NCBI GenBank assembly: GCA_007694945.1
Contig: REER01000143.1
Coordinates: 1 to 64,000 of the forward strand
Reading direction: 5' to 3'
Source of the DNA: Paracoccaceae bacterium
Lineage (GTDB): Bacteria > Pseudomonadota > Alphaproteobacteria > Rhodobacterales > Rhodobacteraceae
DNA: 64,000 bases
Numbering within the stretch: position 1 is the first letter of the stretch; the number at the start of each line of letters is the position of its first letter. This document shows, piece by piece, positions 55,113-63,829 of the stretch. The notes under the pieces were generated by a model. That model worked only from the letters and a program-made list of their open reading frames with translations, ran no database searches and was not told the DNA's origin. Both the position numbers and the translations under genes were made by a program.

Positions 55113-55328
55113 GTGTGCTCCTCCGGCGCAATGGCCGATTTACTCTCGATGGTGTTAGATTATCAGATTCCGAGGGGCTGTCACGCGCGCTGCATGCGAT
55201 GAGCATGAATCCACCGATCACAAGAAGATGATGGCGATCCGAGCGCCTCGACGCGGCTCTGTTTCATGTCCCGGCGCGGAGCGACATCTGCATGGCTGGC
55301 GACAACTGGCCGCGCAGATCGTCACACC
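55113..55328. other. 216-bp spacer upstream of the lipoprotein, no gene recognised
   Basis: Lies between the lipoprotein start and the chpT stop. ORFs here have no family similarity. The lipoprotein promoter must be in it. Confidence 0.3.
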
Positions 55329-55991
55329 CTATGATGCGCAGCGCAGGTGCAGTCGGAGCCCGCTCGCCTCTCGGACCATGGTGACCGAGGCCTCCTGCGC
55401 ACGTAGTTCTTGCGCGATCAGGGCAAAATGCACTTTGGCTGCGCTCAGGTCTGCGGTCTCATCAGTGGCTTTCGAAAGGACCATATTCCACAGCGCCTCG
55501 TCCAGTTTCATCCGGTCGGAGAGTGCAGTAAGCCGCAACCCTCCCGGAGCATCGCCGATCACGATTTCGCCGCCCCAGGGCAGCGCGCTCTCGAGACAAA
55601 GCAACAGCAGGAACACCAGCTTGCTTTGACGCCGGTTCAGATGATCGGACCCCGTCCAGCGAAAAGAGTGCCGCCCGCTCGCACCCAGCGCCTTGAGCAT
55701 CGAATCGATCTCGTTGCGGGAAATCATCTGCTCGTCACCCACCATGCCAAATGCGAGCCGGTAAAGCCGCAGCCGCGTATTGGCCTGTGTGATGCTCTGC
55801 GCGATCAGGTCGAATTCCGGTCCGGTGATGCCCTGCGACAATTGCAGCAATTCCAGACCATTATCGATGGCACCCATCGGGCTGATCAGGTCATGGCAGA
55901 TGCGCGATGCAACCAGCGCACTGAGGTCGCCTTGCTGGAATGTGCTTTGCGCTTTCTCGCGATGCCCTGTATTCGTCGTTGCATGAGCCAT
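55329..55991 (-). CDS. chpT: Histidine phosphotransferase ChpT
   Basis: The phosphotransfer protein that moves phosphate from CckA to CtrA (and CpdR) in the alphaproteobacterial cell-cycle/motility phosphorelay. The 220 residues match ChpT: a DHp-like helical hairpin with the phosphorylatable His in SRICHDLISPMGAIDNGLELL, followed by ITQANTRLRLYRLAFG and a degenerate ATPase-like domain with no intact ATP-binding boxes. The start is set at 55991 (MAHATT), which overlaps the divergent DUF3553 start. CckA and CtrA are not in the window. Potential CtrA sites at 2765 and 34189 fit the presence of this pathway. Confidence 0.9.
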   Translation of the reverse strand: MAHATTNTGHREKAQSTFQQGDLSALVASRICHDLISPMGAIDNGLELLQLSQGITGPEFDLIAQSITQANTRLRLYRLAFGMVGDEQMISRNEIDSMLKALGASGRHSFRWTGSDHLNRRQSKLVFLLLLCLESALPWGGEIVIGDAPGGLRLTALSDRMKLDEALWNMVLSKATDETADLSAAKVHFALIAQELRAQEASVTMVREASGLRLHLRCAS

Positions 55992-56159
55992 CTTATCCTC
56001 GCCCCTGGCATGTTGGTCCGTCACCCCGACAACCCCGATTGGGGGATCGGGCAGGTGCAGTCGCGGGTCGACGATCTGGTGACTGTGAATTTCGCAGACG
56101 CAGGTAAAAAGGTCATTAAAGCCTCGCAAAGCCCACTTGTTCTGGTTCCGGATGCATAA
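55983..56159 (+). CDS. DUF3553 small protein
   Basis: A 58-residue protein (MSHLILAPGMLVRHPDNPDWGIGQVQSRVDDLVTVNFADAG...) matching DUF3553, also found at the C-terminus of some UvrD/PcrA helicases, where the SH3-like/Tudor-like fold binds RNA polymerase or nucleic acid. The ATG at 55983 lies inside the divergent chpT coding start, so the first codons of the two genes overlap by 9 bp on opposite strands. Function unknown. Confidence 0.85.
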   Translation: MSHLILAPGMLVRHPDNPDWGIGQVQSRVDDLVTVNFADAGKKVIKASQSPLVLVPDA

Positions 56160-56240
56160 TTATAGGTTCACACAACCCTTGCGAGCATTCAAGCCAGAAT
56201 CCCGGACCGCAGAGCCTGTGCCCAGCCGCCCCAGTGCCGG

Positions 56241-57068
56241 ATGCGTTACGTGAGTGCGCCCGCACATGGTCCCTCGAGGATTGATCCGTGCCCGAGATCT
56301 CTGGTCGAGGGTCGGTTCACCGTGCGTCTGGCGCGCGATCATCGGGACCTGTTGGCCGCGCAGCGACTGCGTTACCAGGTGTTTATTGCGGAAATGGGCG
56401 GAACAGGTCCGCTGGTGGATCATGAGGACAGGCTCGAACGCGATGCGCTTGACGAGGTGTGCGATCATCTCCTTCTGATCGACGAGCAGTGCGACCCCGA
56501 TGCCGGTGCGCATGTCATTGGTGCCTATCGTTTGCTCCCAGACACCCGGCTTGTCGATTCCGGACAATTCTATTGCGATGGGGAATTTGACCTCGGGCCT
56601 TTGCGCCAGTCTGGACGGCGATTGTTGGAATTGGGCAGGTCCTGCATACATTCTGCACATCGTGGTGGGGTAGGAATGTTGCAAATCTGGCAGGCGCTCG
56701 CCGCCTATGTTCATGCGCGCGAGATCGAAATCCTGTTCGGAGCCGCCAGTTTCCGCGGTACCGATCCGACACGCTGGGCACAGCCGCTCAGTTGGCTGCA
56801 CCACCATCATCTGGCCTCCGAGGCGCTGCGCGTGCGCAGCCGCGCCCCGGCCGAGGGCTATCTGCTGCCGCCTGACGCGCTTGACCGGCGCGCGGCGCTC
56901 TCGCAGATGCCGTCGCTGATCAAGGCCTATCTGCGCCTCGGCGGTATGGTGGGGGAGGGGGTGTTTGTCGATCATGCCTTTCGCACCACCGATGTCTGCA
57001 TCATCCTCGACACCAGATCGATGCCGCAGCAGGCGCGCACCTTCACCGCGCGCGGTTTCGCCGGGTGA
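56241..57068 (+). CDS. olsB: L-ornithine N(alpha)-acyltransferase OlsB
   Basis: Transfers a 3-hydroxyacyl chain from ACP to ornithine, the first step of ornithine lipid synthesis. The 275-residue protein is a GNAT-fold acyltransferase with LRYQVFIAEMGG near the N-terminus, LELGRSCIHSAHRGG, LFGAASFRGTDP and AYLRLGGMVGEGVFVDHAFRTTDVCIIL, all typical of OlsB. Cytoplasmic, membrane-associated. Start at 56241 is the track ATG; the first ~25 residues are weakly conserved, so a slightly later start is possible. Nine bases separate it from olsA. Confidence 0.92.
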   Translation: MRYVSAPAHGPSRIDPCPRSLVEGRFTVRLARDHRDLLAAQRLRYQVFIAEMGGTGPLVDHEDRLERDALDEVCDHLLLIDEQCDPDAGAHVIGAYRLLPDTRLVDSGQFYCDGEFDLGPLRQSGRRLLELGRSCIHSAHRGGVGMLQIWQALAAYVHAREIEILFGAASFRGTDPTRWAQPLSWLHHHHLASEALRVRSRAPAEGYLLPPDALDRRAALSQMPSLIKAYLRLGGMVGEGVFVDHAFRTTDVCIILDTRSMPQQARTFTARGFAG

Positions 57069-57077
57069 CACTGCGCC

Positions 57078-57923
57078 ATGACCTGGGCCTCCGACACGCC
57101 GCCGCCCGAAAGTCCGATTCCGCCCCGTGCCCTGCCGCGCATCCTCTGGCGCGGCGGTGCCATCGTGCTGGTGCTGTCCTCGGGTCTGCTGCTTCATGCG
57201 ATCCTGCGTCTGATCGAGCGCCTTTTTCTCGGTCTGCGCCGCCCAGTGAGCGCGCGGTTCGTGCAGGCTGTGTGTCGGCTCACCCTGCGCCTGTTGCGCC
57301 TGCCACTCTGCTGTGTCGGGCAGCCCATGACCGAGCGTGGGGCGATGGTCGCCAATCATGTCTCGTGGCTCGATATTCTGGTGCTCAATGCCGCGAGCCC
57401 GGTCTACTTCGTCTCCAAAGCGGAGGTCGCTGGCTGGCCGGGCATCGGCCTGTTGGCGCGTGCGACGGGCACAGTATTCATCGAGCGCGACCGGCGCGCA
57501 GCGCGGATGCAGAAACTGATCTTCGAGGCGCGGCTCCGCGCTGGCCATAGATTGCTGTTCTTCCCCGAGGGCACAAGTTCTGATGGCTTGCGGGTTTTAC
57601 CCTTCAAATCAACGCTCTTTGAAGCGTTCTTTGCGCCGGAGCTCCGCGATTTTCTGCATATTCAGCCGGTGAGTTTGATCTACAGTGCCCCAGGCGACAG
57701 CGATGCGCGCTTCTATGGCTGGTGGGGTGACATGGCGCTTGGGCCGCATCTGCTGCGCGTGCTGGCCGAGCCGCGGCAAGGCCGCGTTGATCTGGTATTT
57801 CACCCGCCACAGCGCGTTGCCGAATGCGCGGGTCGGAAAGAATTGGCGCAGCGCTGTGAGTCGCAGGTGAGGAAGGGTCTGGAACGGGAGCCGAGTTTTA
57901 CTGGCTCGGCCAAGATTATTTGA
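57078..57923 (+). CDS. olsA: Lyso-ornithine lipid O-acyltransferase OlsA
   Basis: Acylates the 3-hydroxyl of lyso-ornithine lipid to finish ornithine lipid synthesis at the inner membrane. The 281-residue PlsC-family protein has a hydrophobic anchor (about 25-45), the catalytic NHVSWLDILVLN (H-x4-D), the FFPEGTSSDGLRVLPFKSTLF substrate-binding motif and PVSLIYS. Coupled with olsB in a two-gene operon that ends in a strong terminator. Ornithine lipids are common in Rhodobacteraceae, often under phosphate limitation. No Pho box was identified upstream. Confidence 0.93.
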   Translation: MTWASDTPPPESPIPPRALPRILWRGGAIVLVLSSGLLLHAILRLIERLFLGLRRPVSARFVQAVCRLTLRLLRLPLCCVGQPMTERGAMVANHVSWLDILVLNAASPVYFVSKAEVAGWPGIGLLARATGTVFIERDRRAARMQKLIFEARLRAGHRLLFFPEGTSSDGLRVLPFKSTLFEAFFAPELRDFLHIQPVSLIYSAPGDSDARFYGWWGDMALGPHLLRVLAEPRQGRVDLVFHPPQRVAECAGRKELAQRCESQVRKGLEREPSFTGSAKII

Positions 57924-57926
57924 ATC

Positions 57927-57965
57927 CTCAAAGGGGGCGGTACCTTCGGCGCCGCCCCCTTTGAG
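57927..57965. terminator. Bidirectional terminator between olsA and thiE-like gene
   Basis: CTCAAAGGGGGCGG pairs perfectly with CCGCCCCCTTTGAG over 14 bp, with an 11-nt loop (TACCTTCGGCG). It lies 3 bp after the olsA stop and 24 bp beyond the convergent ThiE-like stop, with A/T-rich edges on both sides. Confidence 0.8.
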
Positions 57966-57989
57966 ATCATGCGCGATATTCCGAGCACG

Positions 57990-58607
57990 TCAGCGCAGCG
58001 GTGCGGTCAATGCGCCAAGCGCGGCGACAGGGTCCTCTGTGCTCCAGATCTCGCCACCGATGGCGAAGAAATCCGTCACTGGTGCCAGGGCTTCAACCAG
58101 ATCGCGGTCGAGTGCGCCTTCGGCCACTACTGGCAGCGACACCATCTCGCTCCACCAGGCGAAGAGATCGGCCGGGGCCTGCTCGCCCGCGCCAAGCAGC
58201 GAGCTGCCGACGGGTCCGAAACTGACATAATCCGCGCCCGCTTCGCCTGCGCTCATGCCATCATGGCGCGAATTGCCGCAAAAGGCACCGATGATCGCGT
58301 CTTCGCCCAGTTCCGCGCGCAGCTTGCGCACGGGGCGGCGGGCATCCCCCAGATGCACGCCGTCGAGCCCAAGCCGCGCAACCATCAGCACGTGATCGGC
58401 AATCACCAGCGGAATGTCGCGCGTATGGGCGATTTCGCGCAGGGCATCGCCCGCACGCAGGATCGTGTCCTCGTCCTGCGCGGCGAGGGCGAGGCGCAGG
58501 CAGGCGATCTCGTACGTGTCGCAGAGCCGGGCGAGTTGCGCGGGGAAATGGTCCAGATCGATCACCGGCGGTGTGATCAGGTAAAGCTGCGGGGTCTGGA
58601 CCGTCAT
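57990..58607 (-). CDS. thiE: Thiamine phosphate synthase-like protein
   Basis: A 205-residue TIM-barrel protein of the ThiE/TenI superfamily that would couple HMP-PP and thiazole phosphate to thiamine phosphate. Visible segments are LYLITPPV, LVIADHVLMVARLGLDGVHLGD, IIGAFCGNSRHDGMSAGEAGADYVSFGPVG and FFAIGGEIW. The phosphate-binding regions differ from canonical ThiE (GPVGSSLLGAG instead of GPxFxTxTK), so it could be a divergent paralogue with altered function. The ATG at 58607 has better-spaced aggag than the one at 58613. No TPP riboswitch is upstream. Confidence 0.7.
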   Translation of the reverse strand: MTVQTPQLYLITPPVIDLDHFPAQLARLCDTYEIACLRLALAAQDEDTILRAGDALREIAHTRDIPLVIADHVLMVARLGLDGVHLGDARRPVRKLRAELGEDAIIGAFCGNSRHDGMSAGEAGADYVSFGPVGSSLLGAGEQAPADLFAWWSEMVSLPVVAEGALDRDLVEALAPVTDFFAIGGEIWSTEDPVAALGALTAPLR

Positions 58608-58729
58608 GGGCATGCTCTCCTGCGGTACACCGCGCCCTCATAACGCGCGCCCGGAGCCGAGACAAGCCGCGCTTGCCGGGGCCCGCGCGGCCCGCTAGGA
58701 GAGGTACGCGCCCCAGAGCCGGAGAGAGC

Positions 58730-59494
58730 ATGACACCCCTTGATGATAGCCTGTTCGATGCGTCCACGCCGCTGATGGTGCTGGTGCGCCCGCAGATGGG
58801 CGAGAATATCGGCGCTGCTGCGCGGGCAATGCTGAATTTCGGCTGTGCCCGCATGCGTCTGGTCGCCCCGCGCGATGGTTGGCCCAACCCCAAGGCCACG
58901 GCCATGGCCTCGGGGGCCTCGCCCGTGCTGGAGCGGGCGGGGGTGTTTGCGGAACTGCCCGAGGCGGTGGCCGATTGCGATTATGTCTATGCCACCACGG
59001 CGCGCGGGCGCGGTCTGACCAAGCCCGTCCGCACGCCCGAGCGCGCCATGATGGAGGCTCGCGAGATGGTTGCGGCAGGCAAGCGCGTGGCCGTGTTGTT
59101 CGGGCCGGAGCGCGCGGGGCTCGAGAATGAGGATGTCGCGCGGGCGAATGCGATCGTCACGGTGCCGGTCAATCCGGCCTTCTATTCGCTCAATCTGGCG
59201 CAATGCGTGTTGCTGGTGGCCTATGAATTCATGCGTCAGGGGCAGGAGGTCCCGCCGGAGGTGCTGGAGCTTGCGGGGGGCGATTTTGCCACTGCCATCG
59301 AGCGCGAGAAACTGGCCGATCATGTGGAGGGTGCGCTCGAGCAGGCGGGGTTCTTCTTCCCCGCCGAGAAGGCCGCGCGGATGCGGCTCAATCTGCGCAA
59401 CATGTGGGCGCGGTTGATGCTCACGCGCGCGGATGTGCAGATTCTGCATGGCATGTTGCGCCAGTTGGCCCGCTACGCAGGCCGTTCCTTGTAG
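58730..59494 (+). CDS. trmJ: TrmJ-family tRNA/rRNA ribose 2'-O-methyltransferase
   Basis: A 254-residue SPOUT-fold methyltransferase expected to 2'-O-methylate tRNA position 32. SPOUT motif 1: PQMGENIGAAARAMLNFGC; motif 2: VAVLFGPERAGLENEDV; motif 3: IVTVPVNPAFYSLNLAQCVLLVAYE, the knot-forming block. The gene is usually annotated as an RNA methyltransferase TrmJ/TrmH. ATG 58730 follows ggagag. Divergent from the ThiE-like gene and followed by a strong terminator. Confidence 0.88.
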   Translation: MTPLDDSLFDASTPLMVLVRPQMGENIGAAARAMLNFGCARMRLVAPRDGWPNPKATAMASGASPVLERAGVFAELPEAVADCDYVYATTARGRGLTKPVRTPERAMMEAREMVAAGKRVAVLFGPERAGLENEDVARANAIVTVPVNPAFYSLNLAQCVLLVAYEFMRQGQEVPPEVLELAGGDFATAIEREKLADHVEGALEQAGFFFPAEKAARMRLNLRNMWARLMLTRADVQILHGMLRQLARYAGRSL

Positions 59495-59502
59495 TCCGGG
59501 GG

Positions 59503-59527
59503 CACCTGCCCCTTTTCGGGGCAGGTG
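59503..59527 (+). terminator. Intrinsic terminator of trmJ
   Basis: CACCTGCCCC-TTTTC-GGGGCAGGTG is a perfect 10-bp stem 8 bp after the trmJ stop; outer GG/CC can extend it across a small interruption. Confidence 0.7.
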
Positions 59528-59559
59528 TTCCCACAGAGGTGTCGGGGAGGGCGCGCCGC

Positions 59560-59616
59560 GCACCCGCGCCCCGGCGTCGCCCCACCCACCCGCCCGCGTC
59601 GCCGGGTCGCGGGTGC
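59560..59616. repeat. Long near-perfect inverted repeat
   Basis: Arms 59560-59576 and 59600-59616 are 17 bp with one mismatch around a 23-nt C-rich loop. It lies in the 211-bp trmJ-nrdJ convergent spacer between two conventional terminators. Like the 25.9-kb repeat, the loop or arm carries CCACCC(A)CCCGCCCG.GTCG-type sequence, so the two could belong to one family. Confidence 0.7.
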
Positions 59617-59647
59617 ATTTCTTTTGACATCCTGTGTGCGGAATGCC

Positions 59648-59684
59648 CAAAGGGGGCGCGAAGCTTCGCTTCGCGCCCCCTTTG
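59648..59684. terminator. Long perfect terminator of nrdJ
   Basis: CAAAGGGGGCGCGAAGC-TTC-GCTTCGCGCCCCCTTTG is a perfect 17-bp stem with a 3-nt loop 21 bp beyond the nrdJ stop, flanked by A/T runs. It should terminate transcription in either direction. Confidence 0.75.
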
Positions 59685-59705
59685 CGAGAGCCGATTCGCC
59701 AGCCC

Positions 59706-62700
59706 TCAGCTACACCCACTCGTCGCCCCACAGGTGTTGCATTTCATGCAGGTGCCGTTGCGCACCAGCGTGTAATTGCCGCATTCGCCGCAAGGGTCGC
59801 CTTCATAGCCCTGCATCCGGGCGCGGGTGCGGGCGTCCATCGGCGCGACGGTCAGGGTCTCGGCGCTGGAGGCCTCATAGGCGACCGCAGTGGACCCGTC
59901 CGACATGAACCCGGTCGCCTGCCCGCCCTGCAGCACGGTCAGTTCCTGCGGCAGGCGCTTGCGCAGATAGCCGGTGGAGCTGATCTGGCGCAGCACTTCG
60001 AGCGACCGGTTGGTCGCCTCGTCCGAGGGCTCGACCACATTGCGCACACCCTCATTCTCGCCCGCGCCCAGATCGTCGAAGGCGGTGCCCGCGGGTTTGA
60101 CATGCGCAAGGTCGGTGCGGTCGAGGTAGCTCACCGCCAGTTCGCGGAAGATGTAATCGAGGATCGAGGTCGCATTCTTGATGCTATCGTTGCCCTGTAC
60201 CATCCCCGCCGGTTCGAACCGGGTGAAGGTGAAGGCATCCACGAACTCTTCCAGCGGCACGCCGTATTGCAGGCCCACCGACACGGCGATGGCGAAGTTG
60301 TTCATCATCGCCCGGAAGCCCGCGCCTTCCTTGTGCATGTCGATGAAGATCTCGCCCAGCTTGCCGTCGCCGTATTCACCAGTGCGCAGATACACCTTGT
60401 GCCCGCCGACAATGGCCTTCTGCGTGTAGCCCTTGCGGCGCTCGGGCAGCTTTTCGCGCGAGCGGCGGACCACCTCCTTGACGATGACCTTCTCGACGAT
60501 CTTCTCGGCGAGGACCTGTGCCTTCTGCTGCGGCGTGCCGGATTCCAGCACCTCCTCGGCGTCTTCGTCATCCTCGATCAGCGCAGCGGCCAGCGGCTGG
60601 CTGAGCTTGGAGCCGTCGCGGTAAAGCGCATTGGCCTTGATGCCCAGCGACCATGACAGTTCATAGGCCGCCAGTGTCTCCTCGATCGTGGCCGAATTCG
60701 GCATGTTGATCGTCTTGGAGATCGCGCCCGAGATGAAGCTCTGCGCAGCGGCCATCATGTGAATATGGCTGTCAACCGACAGGTAGCGCGTGCCCTTCTT
60801 GCCGCAGGGATTGGCGCAGTCGAACACGCCGTAATGTTCAGGCTTCAGATGCGGCGCGCCTTCCAGCGTCATCGTGCCGCAGACATGGTCATTGGCGGCC
60901 TCGATCTGCGCGCGGTCAAAGCCCAGATGGCGCAACATGTCGAAGGCCGGGTTGCTCAACTCGGAGGCCGGAATGCCCAGTGTTTCGCGGCAGAACGCCT
61001 CGCCCAGCGTCCATTGATTGAACACGAAGCGGATGTCGAAAGCCGAGGGCAGGGCGGCCTCGATCTTGGCGATCTCTTCCGCCCCGAAACCATGGCCAAG
61101 CAGGCTGGTGTGGTTGATGCCGGGGGCCTGGCCGAGCGAACCGTGCCCCACGGCATAGGCGATGATCTCGCCGATCTCGCTCTCGCGATAGCCCAGCTTG
61201 CGCAGCGCAGCGGGGACGGACTGGTTAATGATCTTGAAGTAGCCGCCCCCGGCCAGTTTCTTGAATTTCACAAGCGCGAAATCAGGCTCGATGCCGGTGG
61301 TGTCGCAATCCATCACCAGACCGATCGTGCCAGTGGGCGCGATGACGGTGGCCTGCGCGTTGCGGTAGCCATGCGCCTCGCCAAGCTTCAGCGCCTCGTC
61401 CCAGGCCGCGCGGGCCAGCTCAATCAGTCGCGGCTCAGGGCAATGCGTGGCGTCCAGCGCCACCGGGGCCACATTCACTGCCTCATAGCTGTCATCGCCA
61501 TAGGCCGCGCGGCGGTGGTTGCGGATGACGCGCATCATCTGCTTGGAGTTCTTCGCATAGCCCGGGAAAGCGCCCAGCTCGGCCGCCATCTCGGCCGAAG
61601 TGGCGTAGCTCACCCCGGTCATGATCGCCGTCAGCGCGCCGCAAAGCGCGCGGCCCTCGTCCGAATCGTAGCCAAGGCCCATATTCATCAGCAAGCCACC
61701 GATATTGGCGTAGCCCAGACCCAGTGTGCGGAACTCGTAAGAGCGCTGCGCGATTTCGCGCGATGGGAATTGCGCCATCATCACGCTGATTTCCAGCGTG
61801 ATCGTCCAGAGCCGCGTTGCGTGCATATAGGCGGTCGCATCGAACTGCTCGCCGTCAAAGAATTTCAACAGGTTCATCGAGGCCAGATTGCAGGCGGTGT
61901 CATCGAGGAACATATATTCCGAACAGGGGTTCGAGCCGCGAATGGCGCCGTCCGCCGGGCAGGTATGCCAAGAATTCACCGTGTCATGGAACTGGATGCC
62001 CGGATCGGCGCAGGCCCATGCGGCGTGACCGATCTGGTCCCACAATTCGCGCGCCTTGACGGTCTTGGACACCTTGCCATCGGTCCGGCGGACAAGTTCC
62101 CAATTGGCGTCATCCTTGACAGCCTTCAGGAAGGCATCGGTGACGCGGACCGAGTTGTTCGAATTCTGCCCCGAGACCGTGACATAGGCTTCGGAGTCCC
62201 AGTCGGTGTCATAGGTGGGGAATTCGATGCTGTCATAGCCCTGCCGCGCATATTGCAGTACGCGCCCGACATAGGTCTCGGGAATCATGGCCTTCTTCGC
62301 CGCCTTGATCGCAGCTTTCAGCGCGGGGTTTTTTGCCGGGTCGACGGCATCCTCCGTGCTGCCGTCCCATGCCCGGATCGCGCCGAAAATATCGTTCAGA
62401 CGCGCTTCGTGCAGTTTGGAACCGGCAACAAGAGAGGCGACCTTTTGTTCTTCGATCACCTTCCAGTTGATGAATTCCTCGATATCGGGATGGTCCATAT
62501 CGCAGATGACCATCTTGGCCGCGCGGCGCGTGGTCCCGCCCGACTTGATCGCGCCAGCGGCCCGATCACCGATTTTCAGGAAACCCATCAACCCGGAGGA
62601 TTTACCGCCGCCCGACAGTTTCTCGCCTTCCCCACGCAGCGAGCTGAAATTGGTCCCGGTGCCGGAACCATACTTGAACAGGCGCGCCTCGCGCACCCAG

Positions 62701-63350
62701 AGGTCCATGATACCCCCGTCATTGACCAGATCATCACTGACGCTTTGGATGAAGCAGGCATGCGGCTGGGGGTGCTCATAGCTTGATTTCGACTTCACCA
62801 GCTTGTGGGTGAAGGGATCGACATAGAAATGGCCCTGCGACGGCCCGTCGATGCCATAGGCCCAGTGCAGGCCGGTGTTGAACCATTGCGGGCTGTTGGG
62901 CGCGGCCATCTGGGCGGCCAGCATGAAGCGCATCTCGTCGAAATAGGCGCGCGCGTCCTTCTCACTCGCGAAATAACCGCCCTTCCAGCCCCAGTAGCAC
63001 CACGCGCCCGCCAGGCGGTCGAACACCTGCTTGGCCGAGGTCTCGCCCACATAGCGCGCCTCTTCGGGGAGCGCGGCCAGCGCCTCGTCATCGGCGACCG
63101 AGCGCCACAGGAATTCGGGCACGCCATCCTCGGCCACGCGCTTGAGCCGGGCCGGAACGCCGGCCTTGCGGAAATATTTCTGCGCGATCACGTCCGAGGC
63201 GACTTGGCTCCAGCTACTCGGCACTTCGACCTTGTCATTGCGAAAAACGACGGTTCCGTCCGGATTGCGGATTTCGGAAACTGTCGTGGTGAAGTCCAGC
63301 GCCGCGTAGGCGTCTTTTTTCTCGGTCGTGAAATGCCGCTCGATGATCAT
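59706..63350 (-). CDS. nrdJ: Adenosylcobalamin-dependent class II ribonucleotide reductase
   Basis: Reduces ribonucleotides to deoxyribonucleotides with adenosylcobalamin as radical source, oxygen-independent. The 1214-residue long form carries the conserved [18 protein letters not shown] and [25 protein letters not shown], the catalytic [23 protein letters not shown] (about 470-490), [33 protein letters not shown], and [33 protein letters not shown]. The C-terminal zinc ribbon ends in [28 protein letters not shown], a typical NrdJ feature. The start at 63350 has a modest ribosome site. CobT in this window makes the B12 supply link. A possible NrdR box lies 184 bp upstream. Confidence 0.97.
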   Translation of the reverse strand: MIIERHFTTEKKDAYAALDFTTTVSEIRNPDGTVVFRNDKVEVPSSWSQVASDVIAQKYFRKAGVPARLKRVAEDGVPEFLWRSVADDEALAALPEEARYVGETSAKQVFDRLAGAWCYWGWKGGYFASEKDARAYFDEMRFMLAAQMAAPNSPQWFNTGLHWAYGIDGPSQGHFYVDPFTHKLVKSKSSYEHPQPHACFIQSVSDDLVNDGGIMDLWVREARLFKYGSGTGTNFSSLRGEGEKLSGGGKSSGLMGFLKIGDRAAGAIKSGGTTRRAAKMVICDMDHPDIEEFINWKVIEEQKVASLVAGSKLHEARLNDIFGAIRAWDGSTEDAVDPAKNPALKAAIKAAKKAMIPETYVGRVLQYARQGYDSIEFPTYDTDWDSEAYVTVSGQNSNNSVRVTDAFLKAVKDDANWELVRRTDGKVSKTVKARELWDQIGHAAWACADPGIQFHDTVNSWHTCPADGAIRGSNPCSEYMFLDDTACNLASMNLLKFFDGEQFDATAYMHATRLWTITLEISVMMAQFPSREIAQRSYEFRTLGLGYANIGGLLMNMGLGYDSDEGRALCGALTAIMTGVSYATSAEMAAELGAFPGYAKNSKQMMRVIRNHRRAAYGDDSYEAVNVAPVALDATHCPEPRLIELARAAWDEALKLGEAHGYRNAQATVIAPTGTIGLVMDCDTTGIEPDFALVKFKKLAGGGYFKIINQSVPAALRKLGYRESEIGEIIAYAVGHGSLGQAPGINHTSLLGHGFGAEEIAKIEAALPSAFDIRFVFNQWTLGEAFCRETLGIPASELSNPAFDMLRHLGFDRAQIEAANDHVCGTMTLEGAPHLKPEHYGVFDCANPCGKKGTRYLSVDSHIHMMAAAQSFISGAISKTINMPNSATIEETLAAYELSWSLGIKANALYRDGSKLSQPLAAALIEDDEDAEEVLESGTPQQKAQVLAEKIVEKVIVKEVVRRSREKLPERRKGYTQKAIVGGHKVYLRTGEYGDGKLGEIFIDMHKEGAGFRAMMNNFAIAVSVGLQYGVPLEEFVDAFTFTRFEPAGMVQGNDSIKNATSILDYIFRELAVSYLDRTDLAHVKPAGTAFDDLGAGENEGVRNVVEPSDEATNRSLEVLRQISSTGYLRKRLPQELTVLQGGQATGFMSDGSTAVAYEASSAETLTVAPMDARTRARMQGYEGDPCGECGNYTLVRNGTCMKCNTCGATSGCS

Positions 63351-63533
63351 GTGCCCTTGCCCCTATTCAGTCTGCACCATGTCTTTTAAGTGGCGTGCGC
63401 CACCTGTCCCGGAAGGTAGGCACAGGGCATGAAGCGCAGCCGCAAGGCCGCCTACACCTGCCACGTGTGCAGATGCCGCTTCCGTCGATGCTTCAAATCC
63501 CTGTCCCGTGCCCCACAGTCGCGTATCGCGTTA

Positions 63534-63549
63534 TTACCAGATATAGTGG
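63534..63549 (-). promoter_or_regulatory. Candidate NrdR box upstream of nrdJ
   Basis: TTACCAGATATAGTGG matches 11 of 16 positions of the NrdR consensus ACACTATATATAGTGT, in the right gene context. A convincing second box at the usual spacing was not found, so this is tentative. Confidence 0.35.
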
Positions 63550-63716
63550 GTGTCCCGATGACAGGCCACAACTTGGCGTATAATGAGGGGGGGCGTCAAC
63601 GGAAAATTCACGGGCTGATGCAAGAAATTTTACTTGACCTGATGTGATGTCGGGCAAGTGCCTGAAACGACTCGAAAGTTAACAATCGTTGCAAGTCAAA
63701 GCGGACCCGAGGAATG

Positions 63717-63750
63717 AAAAAGACCGTTGCCCCGAGGCAACGGTCTTTTT
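63717..63750. terminator. Perfect bidirectional terminator next to tRNA-Gly
   Basis: AAAAAGACCGTTGCC-CCGA-GGCAACGGTCTTTTT is a perfect 15-bp palindrome with a tetraloop and A5/T5 ends, 4 bp beyond the tRNA 3' end. It should terminate the minus-strand tRNA transcript efficiently. Confidence 0.93.
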
Positions 63751-63754
63751 GATC

Positions 63755-63829
63755 TGGAGCGGGCGATGAGATTCGAACTCACGACCCTAACCTTGGCAAG
63801 GTTATGCTCTACCCCTGAGCTACGCCCGC
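63755..63829 (-). tRNA. tRNA-Gly (anticodon GCC)
   Basis: On the minus strand the 75-nt sequence begins GCGGGCGTAGCTCAGGGG, has anticodon loop CTTGCCAAG (anticodon GCC), T-loop GTTCGAATC and a 3' end CGCCCGC-T-CCA, so CCA is encoded. Acceptor, D, anticodon and T stems all pair. The 5' side of the gene faces the window's right edge. A small A/T-rich promoter region lies at 63830-63870 but no strong pair is certain. Confidence 0.97.

Larger units (their letters stand above)
63351..63754. other. 404-bp spacer upstream of nrdJ, no gene recognised
   Basis: The nrdJ leader region. It contains a GTGGCG-TG-CGCCAC palindrome 40 bp before nrdJ (63390-63403), a possible NrdR box (see separate entry) and the bidirectional terminator of tRNA-Gly at its right end. 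Plus-strand ORFs of 62 and 72 codons do not resemble known proteins. I see no cobalamin riboswitch. Confidence 0.4.

Noticed and set aside
60759-62786. 675-codon plus-strand ORF opposite nrdJ
   Set aside because: Antisense shadow of a long GC-rich gene; the minus strand carries intact NrdJ motifs.
63571-63586. Second NrdR box downstream of the first
   Set aside because: Only 8 of 16 positions match and the 37-bp offset is not an integral number of helical turns.
63395-63647. Plus-strand ORFs of 62 and 72 codons, one Cys-rich (CHVCRCRFRRC)
   Set aside because: No family similarity, no convincing ribosome site, and they lie in the nrdJ leader region.
63351-63754. Cobalamin riboswitch upstream of nrdJ
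   Set aside because: I looked for the AGCCACTG box and paired core and saw only a fragment (CGCCACT); the rest of the core is missing.
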